A stretch of DNA of 64,000 bases from Candidatus Limosilactobacillus intestinigallinarum (GTDB taxonomy: Bacteria; Bacillota; Bacilli; Lactobacillales; Lactobacillaceae). The position numbers were made by a program, and so were the translations under genes. The stretch is taken from assembly GCA_019117285.1 (NCBI GenBank), contig DXAA01000003.1:53243-117242 (forward strand). The letters run 5' to 3'. Below, piece after piece: positions 1 through 8,800 of the stretch. Each line of letters opens with the position of its first letter. The first letter of the stretch is position 1. The notes below the pieces were generated by a model that was not told the DNA's origin, did not search any database, and saw only the letters and a program-made list of their open reading frames with translations.

Positions 1-507
1 CTCAACAATCTGGGCATCGGCTTTGATGCCGCGGTCATCAGCCAGGCCAACGGGCGGCGCAAGCGCCGGCGGCCCCTCTCACGTTTCGGCTACCTCCGTC
101 ACGCCCTCAGTGTCCTCTACGACCTGCAGCCATTCAACCTGATGGTCCAGCGGCAGAGCAGCCGGGAATTCTTCAAGAAGGCCTACATCGTGATCGTGGC
201 CAACCATCCATACATGAGTGGCCACTTGCAGGTCGCCCCGACCGCTAAGCTGACCGAGTCCTCACTGGACCTCGTCGTGGCCGAACGTAAAAACTGGCTG
301 ATCACCTTCTGGCAGGTTTGGCGGTTCATCCACGGCAAGCTGGCTGATTCCCATTTTGCCACCCACTACCATGGGCAGGACTTCCACTGCACGACCACCT
401 CACTGGAATTCGGTCAGGTGGATGGTGAACAGATCGGCAACCAGTTCATGGACCTACTGATCTCTACCGCCAGCTACCCGTTCTATCAACAAGCACTAAA
501 CAATTAA
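1..507 (+). CDS. Diacylglycerol kinase family lipid kinase, C-terminal part (5' truncated by window edge)
   Basis: Open frame from base 1 (LNNLGIGFDAAV...) to stop at 507; C-terminal LCB5/DAGK-like pattern. Confidence 0.8.
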   Translation, partial: LNNLGIGFDAAVISQANGRRKRRRPLSRFGYLRHALSVLYDLQPFNLMVQRQSSREFFKKAYIVIVANHPYMSGHLQVAPTAKLTESSLDLVVAERKNWLITFWQVWRFIHGKLADSHFATHYHGQDFHCTTTSLEFGQVDGEQIGNQFMDLLISTASYPFYQQALNN

Positions 508-563
508 GAAAATAAGCAAGGAAACGCGTCCTTAAAAGAACGTATTTTCTTGCCTACTTTCAA

Positions 564-600
564 AAAAAGCATTTGGACTTCAAATCCAAATGCTTTTTTA
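564..600. terminator. Rho-independent terminator
   Basis: aaaaagcatttgga-N7-tccaaatgcttttt hairpin with T tract. Confidence 0.8.
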
Positions 601-822
601 TTAATCTTCAGATGCTTCCATTGCCTCGAGGATGATCTGCAGGTTACTGCACTCCTCACGCAATGATTGCATCTCTTCACCGTTGGTTGGTTGGACGGTC
701 ACCGTCTGACCACTGTGGTCATCGACCGTCCCCTCATTCTGGCAGAGGGCGTCAAGCCGTGCCTGAGCCTGGTTCAATTCTTCTTCGATCTCATGTTTAT
801 TACTCACTTTAAACACTCCCAA
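601..822 (-). CDS. Small hypothetical protein (73 aa, Glu/Gln-rich)
   Basis: Complete ORF between terminator and adjacent gene; SD-like context. Confidence 0.55.
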   Translation of the reverse strand: MGVFKVSNKHEIEEELNQAQARLDALCQNEGTVDDHSGQTVTVQPTNGEEMQSLREECSNLQIILEAMEASED

Positions 823-947
823 TTTTCAGTTAGTAAATATTTAAAGCAATCAACAAATTGCATATAAACAAAATATCACGCTTGATCGAAAAAGTTAACC
901 CCTGCGAAGTTACACTTCTGTTACTTTATGGTGAAAATTTTCTAATG

Positions 948-2555
948 TTATTTAACCGTTCCGGCAAAGCTGGGCTCGAAGTATGGACTGATCGTGTAGG
1001 AAGCCACGTTGGTCCCGGGCTTAGCCGCCGCAACGAACTGGTTGTTACCGGTGTAGATAGCACAGTGGTAGGTTGACCCGTGCTGACCCCAGAAAAGGAT
1101 GTCCCCGGCTTGGGCCTGACTAACGGCATGCTGGTTGACGCAACTCTCCAAAGCCACCGTGTTGTGTGGTAACTGCTTACCCTCGGCATGGGCATAGACG
1201 TAATCAACCAGACCAGAGCAATCCATCCCGTTCAGTGAAGAACCACCCCAAACGTAAGGAACGCTGTTGGAGTTGGCAATCTTAACTGCCAGGCTGACCA
1301 CGGAACCGGAATTGAGGTTCTGACTGCCGTTACTTTGTGGTTGAGCAGAAACGGGGGTTGCGGCCTGACTCGTCTGGGCAGGAGCCTGACTGGCTGACTG
1401 TGGAGTGGCCGACTGGACAGCGCTAACCGGGGCCTGGGAAGTAGCCGACTGGACAGCGCTAACTGGCGCCTGGGAGGCAGCCGGTTGTGGCGTCGCAGAG
1501 GCACTCGTGGCCGTGGTCGTTACCGATGCATTCGTTGATACCGGTGCACTGGAAGCCGTGGCCACGGAGGTTGCCGTTGAAACTGGTGCGGCTGAGACGG
1601 CTCCGGTAGCCACCGCACTAGTCTGGCTGGTAGCAACCGGAGCCGCACTAGCACTACTGTTCGTGGCGGCAGCTAAGGCCATCCGATCAGTGGCACTGGC
1701 GCTAGCAACCGTGGTCGTCGCAGATGACGTGTTGGTAGACGTGGTGCTAGTAACATCGGTCGTACTATCAGCGGTGCTGGTGGCTGCTGTGTTGGTAGCA
1801 GTAGCCACGCTCGCTGGGTCACTGCTTGCTACCGTGGTGGTGTTCGTAGCCGTCTGATCAGCGGTACTGGTTACCGCCGTGCTAGTCGCCGTGGCACTCG
1901 TGGCCGTGCTGGTAGCCTCTGCACTGGTGACGTTGGCCACACTAGCAGTCGCACTGACCACCTGTTGTTGGTCGGCACTCGCCGATTGAACTGGCGTGGA
2001 AGTTGAGGTCTCAACCGGAGCCGCTTCTTGACTGGCTGCCGGGGCCACACTAGCAACCGGGGCCGCACTCGTCACAACCGCTTGGTTAGCAACCGGAGCG
2101 GTCGTGGTCGTCGTGACCGCCTGGCCATTGACAAACAGTTGTTGACCAATGTAGAGCTGGTCACTGGTTAAGCCGTTCCAGGCCATCAGGGTAGCCACGG
2201 AAACGTGGAAGTGTTGGGCAATTTTGCTTAAGGTATCACCAGGCTTGACGGTATAACGCCCGTTCTGGTCCACCTGCATGGTCGTGGTATCCTCACCAGG
2301 CAGGGTCAGCTGTTGGCCCGCATAGATCAGGTCAACACTGTCGCTGACCTTCTTAATGGCGTTGGCGTTAGCATTCTCCAGGGCAGCAACACTGGTTTGG
2401 TGCTGTTGAGCAATGTTCCAAACGGTGTCCCCGGCCTTAACAATAACGTGGTTAGCACTAGCAACCTGGGTGGATACTGCCAATGCCCCTAAGGTTCCGA
2501 TGGTCCCGGCCAGCACGTTGCGGACCGCTGAACGATGGTGTGATCGTTTTACCAT
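948..2555 (-). CDS. Secreted LysM (x2) - Ala/Ser/Thr-rich linker - NlpC/P60 endopeptidase
   Basis: Signal peptide, two LysM motifs (YTVKPGDTLSKIAQHF...), DCSGLVDYVY and YHCAIYTG catalytic motifs; start at MVKRSHHRSAV preferred to upstream M. Confidence 0.9.
   Translation of the reverse strand: MVKRSHHRSAVRNVLAGTIGTLGALAVSTQVASANHVIVKAGDTVWNIAQQHQTSVAALENANANAIKKVSDSVDLIYAGQQLTLPGEDTTTMQVDQNGRYTVKPGDTLSKIAQHFHVSVATLMAWNGLTSDQLYIGQQLFVNGQAVTTTTTAPVANQAVVTSAAPVASVAPAASQEAAPVETSTSTPVQSASADQQQVVSATASVANVTSAEATSTATSATATSTAVTSTADQTATNTTTVASSDPASVATATNTAATSTADSTTDVTSTTSTNTSSATTTVASASATDRMALAAATNSSASAAPVATSQTSAVATGAVSAAPVSTATSVATASSAPVSTNASVTTTATSASATPQPAASQAPVSAVQSATSQAPVSAVQSATPQSASQAPAQTSQAATPVSAQPQSNGSQNLNSGSVVSLAVKIANSNSVPYVWGGSSLNGMDCSGLVDYVYAHAEGKQLPHNTVALESCVNQHAVSQAQAGDILFWGQHGSTYHCAIYTGNNQFVAAAKPGTNVASYTISPYFEPSFAGTVK
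1405..1476. repeat. 36-bp tandem repeat (x2) in the AST-rich linker
   Basis: Two adjacent near-identical 36-nt copies (1405-1440, 1441-1476) encoding SQAPVSAVQSAT-like units. Confidence 0.8.
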
Positions 2556-2669
2556 AAGCAAAACTTCCTTCCTAAGAATGATTTTATACAAAAATTAATA
2601 TTTTAGTTAAACATACAATGTTAACTGTACCATTATTTTCCCCATTAGTATAGCGAACACCTGGTTTAT

Positions 2670-3998
2670 TTATGCATCAGCCAGGTGGCTAAACACCCGC
2701 CGATAATCAGCTGCCGTCACCATTCCGGCTGTTGTCCGCTGCTGTCGAACTAGCTTGCGCATGGTCGAACGATCGGCTAAGGCCACTTGCACCCGGTGAA
2801 TCAGCCTCTGATCCTCTTCTTTTGGAAATACATTTTCTGGAGTGACGTATTGGGGTTGGTGAAGGGTTGCCGTAAATCCCATAATCAGCATATTCTGCTC
2901 AAAGGCCTGCCGGACAACCCCGAGAACCTCATCCCCAGCGTTGATATCCAGCAGGATGTCGTCATTTGCCAGGGCGGCTTTAATCTGGGCAGGGCTAGCG
3001 TTGGGCGTGAGGGCCACGTTGGCGAAGCGGCGAACGGCCAACAACTTAGCCGACATGGCCGTCATCGCCATGATGTCAAAGTGCACATCTGGTAAGGCAT
3101 CGAGAATTGACGGCAGTTGTTCAACCTGATCGGAATTCGTTACGATCAACACCCGCGGTCGGCACTGGTTCTCCCGGATGGTCGGGTAGATCAGCCCCAG
3201 GTAGGCAAAGTCAACCTGGTCACTGGTCAGCTGGGGAGAATACTGTTGCCAATCTTGGTAACGCTGGAAAATAATGTGCTTCGTCCGGGTCGGTTTATTC
3301 ATCAAGGCCTGCATATTGGCTGGCAGGCCGCCCGTCAGTGGTTCTTGCCAAAACAGGGTGTCCGCCCCACGATCAGTAAGGCTCATCGATAGTTGGTAGG
3401 GCTCATTCAGGGTGTTATAGAGCACCCGATCAAGTCGATACCGCTGCCTGGCAAGATAGAAATGCCAAAAGTCATTCCGGCAGTTAAAACAGTAGCGTTG
3501 TCCATCGACATCCAAGATCAGGCTGCCAGTAATTAGGTTCTGGAAGGCATATTGGTGGCCAGTGGCGGTGAAGTACTTCTTCAGGACCGGCTGGCCATGG
3601 TCATAGATGGTCTGCGCGCAGCGATAGCCATATTGATTGTAGTGGTCAACCCATTGAAAGCCGCCGGCGGAGTCAAGCCACTGAACCGCCTTGACGAGGC
3701 GCCGGTTGTCGCGGTGAAGGTATTCGATGTTGGCCCGTTTAACACTCTCCTGATAGATCCCAGCAGCGTTCTGATCACCAACAATCCGCCAAAAACGCGG
3801 CACCGGCAGACGGTCAAAATACATTCCCGGACGACCCTGGTCAAAGTGGCCAAAGGTCTGCTGGGGTGAAGCCACTTCCGGCGGCAAGAAGCCGTCATCA
3901 TTCATCACAACGGTGGGCAGTTCAATGCCTGCGGTCTGTTGGGAATGCCAGAGATCCGCCGACCGCTGATCAAATCGTTCAAATAAGTTAATCATCAT
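2670..3998 (-). CDS. gtfB: GtfB-type accessory Sec/glycosylation chaperone of protein O-GlcNAc transferase
   Basis: 442 aa full-length; MINLFERFDQRSADLWHSQQTAG and downstream pattern typical of GtfB; overlaps gtfA stop. Confidence 0.85.
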   Translation of the reverse strand: MMINLFERFDQRSADLWHSQQTAGIELPTVVMNDDGFLPPEVASPQQTFGHFDQGRPGMYFDRLPVPRFWRIVGDQNAAGIYQESVKRANIEYLHRDNRRLVKAVQWLDSAGGFQWVDHYNQYGYRCAQTIYDHGQPVLKKYFTATGHQYAFQNLITGSLILDVDGQRYCFNCRNDFWHFYLARQRYRLDRVLYNTLNEPYQLSMSLTDRGADTLFWQEPLTGGLPANMQALMNKPTRTKHIIFQRYQDWQQYSPQLTSDQVDFAYLGLIYPTIRENQCRPRVLIVTNSDQVEQLPSILDALPDVHFDIMAMTAMSAKLLAVRRFANVALTPNASPAQIKAALANDDILLDINAGDEVLGVVRQAFEQNMLIMGFTATLHQPQYVTPENVFPKEEDQRLIHRVQVALADRSTMRKLVRQQRTTAGMVTAADYRRVFSHLADA

Positions 3999-5494
3999 CC
4001 AACCCTCCTAAGAATTGCTGCCATTGCCGGGCGACATTTTGGTCCAGATAAGGGGTCGCCAACTGGTAGGAATGCTGCCTAAAAGCCGCTAGTGAGTCCC
4101 GCTGGAAGAGCCGAATAATTCCCTGCGCCAGTTTTTGGACTTTCTCCTGGGCCGACCATGTCGCGGTGTACGGAATCAGATAGCCATTCTGACCATCATC
4201 AACCAGCGTCTGGTTCCCATATGGCACATCGAAGCCCACGACTGGCAGGCCAGAACCGATTGCTTCCAGCAGGCTGAGGCCAAATCCCTCCCCCGTCGAG
4301 GCCGACGCGTAGGCGGCGTACATGGTGTAGACCGTCGTCAAGTCCTGCTGGCCCTTCAAGTGAATATAATCGCTCGCCCCCGCCGCTTCAATCTGACTAG
4401 CGAGCTTGGCTTGCCCAGCTCCCTCACCATAGATATCAAGCGTGAGCCCGTCGCGCTAACACCACCGCCTGGATCAGCCAGTCCAGGTGTTTTTCCGGTG
4501 CCAACCGGGAAGCGGTAATCAGGGAAAACGGGCGCCGGGACCCCCGCGGATGGCGAAGCGTCGCCAGACTCCCTACGGGGATGACCGCTGTCTGGGGCCG
4601 ACAATGGTCAAATTCCAGCTGTTGGGTGACAAATCGTGATCGTTGCTGGTCCGTTGAAAAGAGAAAGCAGTCGATCGCGGCGGAATGATTAAACTGATAG
4701 TCATAGTATTCGTTCCAGAGGATGTTGCCATCATCGGTCGGCACATAGTGGTCGGCATGGATCGGGACCACCAGCTTAGCCGGCCCGTGGTTTTCCAGGA
4801 TCAGCTCACCATTTGCCAGCTGCTGGTCCTCATCCAGGCGATCCATCATGATCACGTCACCCTTTTGAAAACGCAGCCGCCGGAGCATCTCCCGATAGAG
4901 GTCATCCTTAGAGCAAACCACCTGATGGTCACTAAATTCAAAGCTCTCCCGGCCATTATTGAAGTGCTGGGTATAGGCCCGGCTACCGTCCTCATTGTAG
5001 AAGTCACGAGCAACAATGTAGTTCTGGTCTTTTCGGCCGTAATAGTACGTACTAGCGTAGCGGACGTACGAATAGGAATCATCCTGGATTAGCTTTCCTT
5101 GGTGAAAGTACAGCACCCGATCGATGGTCCCCTGCTGGCGGTCTACCACCCGCGCCTCGGCGGTCAGCTGGCCGGCAGTGTACTGGACCCGCTGGCCGTC
5201 ATCCAATACCGTCTTGGTAAAGCCCGGGGCGAGACGACGTTCAAACTGCCCCAGGCGGTAAGTGGTCGGCGCAATTTTGACGTCAGTAAAGAAATTGTAC
5301 AGCCAAATCACCTGGTCATCCGTCAGGCCAAGGTGACTGGTCAGGGTTTCCAAATTATTGGCTAGTAAAATATTGGAAAAGATAAACTTGGCGGGGATCC
5401 CCAACCGTTGCAGAATTTTGGCTCGGTATGCCTGAGCATATTCAATGCCGCTATTCGACCAACCGATCCCTAGGTTGATGTTATAAACTGTCAT
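3988..5494 (-). pseudogene. gtfA: GtfA-type protein O-glycosyltransferase, frameshifted into 5494-4436 (352 aa) and 4359-3988 plus upstream in-frame codons
   Basis: N-part ends ...LDWLIQAVVLARRAHA*; other frame continues LTLDIYGEGAGQAKLASQIEAAGASDYIHLKGQQDLTTVYTMYAAYASASTGEGFGLSLLEAIGSGLPVVG, i.e. the GT4 C-terminal half. Confidence 0.8.
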
Positions 5495-5567
5495 TTTATC
5501 CTCCTCACTGTGAATTGCTCGGCGATCAATGACCGAGCTTCTGGAAATGCAAAGTAATATTTAGGAC

Positions 5568-5604
5568 AAAAAGAAAGGCCACCGCCAAAATGACGATGGT
5601 CCTT
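5568..5604 (-). terminator. Imperfect hairpin terminator between adhesin and gtfA
   Basis: aaggaccatcg...cggtggccttt imperfect stem followed by T-rich tract on minus strand. Confidence 0.45.
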
Positions 5605-5725
5605 CCCCCTTGGCGCCAACAAACCTGATTAATATGTTTTCAAAAGGTAATTTTTATCTGAATACACGTAATTTAGGGGGTTACATAATTCAGTATCAGG
5701 ATCTATTTTTGCCAAGTTATTTTAT

Positions 5726-5800
5726 TTATTCATGACGTTTCTTTGCAGCACCGAGCAAACTCAGCGTAGCCAGAGCACTCAGACCACCGAGGGCGACAGC
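5726..5800 (-). other. In-frame continuation after adhesin stop: AVALGGLSALATLSLLGAAKKRHE* (LPXTG-type membrane segment plus charged tail)
   Basis: Codon-by-codon reading of minus strand after the TAA at 5803-5801 gives hydrophobic helix + KKRHE then TAA at 5728-5726. Confidence 0.9.
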
Positions 5801-8800
5801 TTAGGCGGCGTCGTCATTACCAGTCTGTGGCAAGGTGCTGTTGCTGCCGGCGGCGTTGGTGGTAGTGCCGTTATTAACGGCCCGGCTACCAGTCGTCACT
5901 ACCTGGCCGCTGTGGCCATTGCCACCGGTGTAGCTAGCAGTTGCCAGTCCACCTGGGGTGCCGGCCGTTTCAGCGCCGTAACCAGTAGTGGTAGGGCCAC
6001 CATTGTTAAGGTCGGCGTTGTTGCCAGTGAAGTCTTGATCGCTATTGGTCATGCCATTATCGCCTCCGTTAGCAATTCCACTATTATCAGTGGAACCACC
6101 GTTACCGTTGCTACCCTTGCTGTTACCGGCGTTGTCGGTGTTCTTCGTGTACGTTACGTAGGTATCAGTTCCAGGGTTGGTTGGAGTTGCCTGGTCGGTC
6201 GTGGCCGTGTAACCAGGAATCGTTGGCAGCTGTGGACTCAGCGCCTTGGTTGGATCGTTTGGATCATTCCGGTAGGTCGGCGTCGTGGCCCCAGTGATTG
6301 GCTTGCCATTGGCATCGACCGGGATTACCCGACCGAGTTTGTGATATTCGACCGTGTTCTCAATGTTTTGTTGAACAGCCGGTTGGCCAGCGATGGTCTT
6401 CTGCGTAGCGTAGTAGCCATCGACAACCGGAACCTTAACGTCCTGGTAACGCTTGATGTCAGGCATCCAGGCGGCGTCAGGATTCAGTACTTGGCCAGTG
6501 ACCTTATCAACCTTTACCGTCCGTGTCCAGTTAGAGGTCTGAACATTATCGTCCGCGATCTTATTACCGTTTGGATCAGTGAAGTGAACCGTAGCGGTGT
6601 AGGACTTGCTGTAGGTGTCCTTAGCTGGCCACTTAGCACCATTTGGATCGGCCGGATTGATCGGTGTCCCAGCCTGGTGCTGGTCGTTTGGCCCGTATTC
6701 CGCGGTCCCGTGCTTAACCGTGATCGTGTAACTATTCTTGTTAGGGTCACTGTTAAAGGTCGTATCGTTTGGAATATTGTTCTTGACGATCACGTAACCC
6801 TGGTCTTCTAGCGTCTTTTCGTCGGTCGTCGGGTCATAACCAAGCTTGGTGCCTGGCTTACCATTAACCGTGACGGTCTTAACTGGTTGGCCACCATTGT
6901 CTTGATCCGTGTAGGTAATGGTGATTGTGGTCTGGCCGTCATTAGGCGTTACCTGACTACCTTGACTCTGTTGTGAGTTGGAACCTTGGCTGCCTTGGCT
7001 TTGTTGCGAGTTCGAACCTTGTAAGCCTTGGCTGGTTTGACTCTGCTGTGAGTTAGAACCCTGACTGCCTTGGCTTTGCTGGGAGTTAGAACCCTGACTG
7101 CCTTGGCTTTGTTGTGAGTTGGAACCCTGACTGCCTTGGCTTTGTTGTGAGTTGGAACCCTGGCTACCTTGGCTTTGCTGTGAACCTTGGCTACCTTGAC
7201 TCTGCTGTGAGTTAGAGCCTTGACTGCCTTGACTTTGTTGCGAGTTGGAACCTTGGCTGCCTTGGCTTTGTTGCGAGTTGGAGCCTTGGGAGCCTTGGCT
7301 TTGCTGGGAGTTAGAACCCTGACTGCCTTGGCTTTGTTGTGAGTTGGAGCCTTGGCTGCCCTGGCTCTGCTGGGAGTTTGAACCTTGACTGCCTTGGCTT
7401 TGTTGTGAGTTTGAACCTTGGGAGCCCTGACTCTGTTGCGAGTTCGATCCTTGGCTGCCCTGACTCTGTTGTGAGTTTGAACCTTGACTGGTTTGACTCT
7501 GCTGTGAGTTCGAGCCTTGGCTGCCCTGACTCTGTTGCGAGTTGGAGCCTTGGCTGCCTTGACTCTGTTGTGAGTTAGAACCCTGGCTGCCTTGACTCTG
7601 CTGTGAGTTTGAACCTTGACTGCTTTGGCTTTGTTGTGAGTTGGAGCCTTGGCTGCCCTGACTCTGCTGGGAGTTAGAACCCTGACTACCTTGACTCTGT
7701 TGTGAGTTAGAACCCTGGCTGCCTTGACTCTGTTGTGAGTTAGAACCCTGACTGCCTTGGCTTTGTTGCGAGTTCGAGCCTTGGCTGCCTTGACTCTGTT
7801 GTGAGTTGGAGCCTTGTGAACCTTGACTCTGTTGTGAGTTGGAGTCTTGTGAACCTTGACTCTGTTGTGAATTGGAGCCTTGGGAGCCTTGGCTTTGTTG
7901 CGAGTTGGAGCCTTGTGAGCCTTGACTTTGTTGCGAGTTGGAACCTTGGCTGCCTTGGCTTTGCTGTGAGTTGGAGCCTTGGGAGCCTTGGCTTTGCTGG
8001 GAGTTAGAACCCTGACTGCCTTGGCTTTGTTGTGAGTTGGAACCTTGGGAGCCCTGACTCTGTTGCGAGTTCGATCCTTGGCTGCCCTGACTCTGTTGTG
8101 AGTTTGAACCTTGACTGGTTTGACTCTGCTGGGAGTTTGAACCTTGGGAGCCTTGGCTCTGCTGGGAGTTAGAACCCTGACTACCTTGGCTCTGTTGTGA
8201 GTTTGAACCTTGGCTGCCCTGACTCTGCTGGGAGTTTGATCCTTGGCTGCTCTGACTCTGTTGTGAATTAGAACCCTGGCTACCTTGTGAACCTTGGCTA
8301 TTGCTCAACAGGATCGTGTAGTTCTGTTGCGTGTAGACATCATGATCGAACATCTGTGGTGCCTTGGTATCGAAGTCATCCGAGATGACCCGGTAACCTT
8401 GGGCTCCTAAGACAACCAGTTCACCCTTGGTACTGTAAGCAATCGGGCTATTGGATTCGCCATAGATTGGACCAGAGGTCGCCAGTTGCTTACCAGTGTT
8501 GGCATCAACATAGGAGATCACGGCAACCTGTTCGTTCGTGTAACGAACATCGGTGTTCTGAATCGGGTCAGTTGGGGTGACGGTCGTGGATTGACCATCG
8601 GCTGGCCGGTATCCAGGAACTGCTGGAATTGCCTCGTTTGGTACCACCTTAGTCGGGTCGGTTGGATCCGTTGGGTACTGTGGTGTGGCGGCACCCTTGA
8701 TTGGGTTACCGTGCTGGTCAACTGGCACAATCTTGCCCGTCGGCTGGTAGACAACCGTGACCACAACGTCCTTGCTGTCGTGGGTCACCGTCTGACCCTT

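Noticed and set aside
4430-4450. Programmed ribosomal frameshift in gtfA
   Set aside because: No slippery sequence or downstream stimulatory structure was evident, and codons also appear to be missing.
4356-4604. 82-aa ORF overlapping the gtfA break as a separate gene
   Set aside because: Does not match the frame of either GtfA half; it is a by-product frame in a GC-rich stretch.
6953-8305. Regular 33-bp repeats as a CRISPR array
   Set aside because: Repeats are directly contiguous with no unique spacers, lie in frame within the adhesin ORF and have degenerate third positions; no cas genes nearby.
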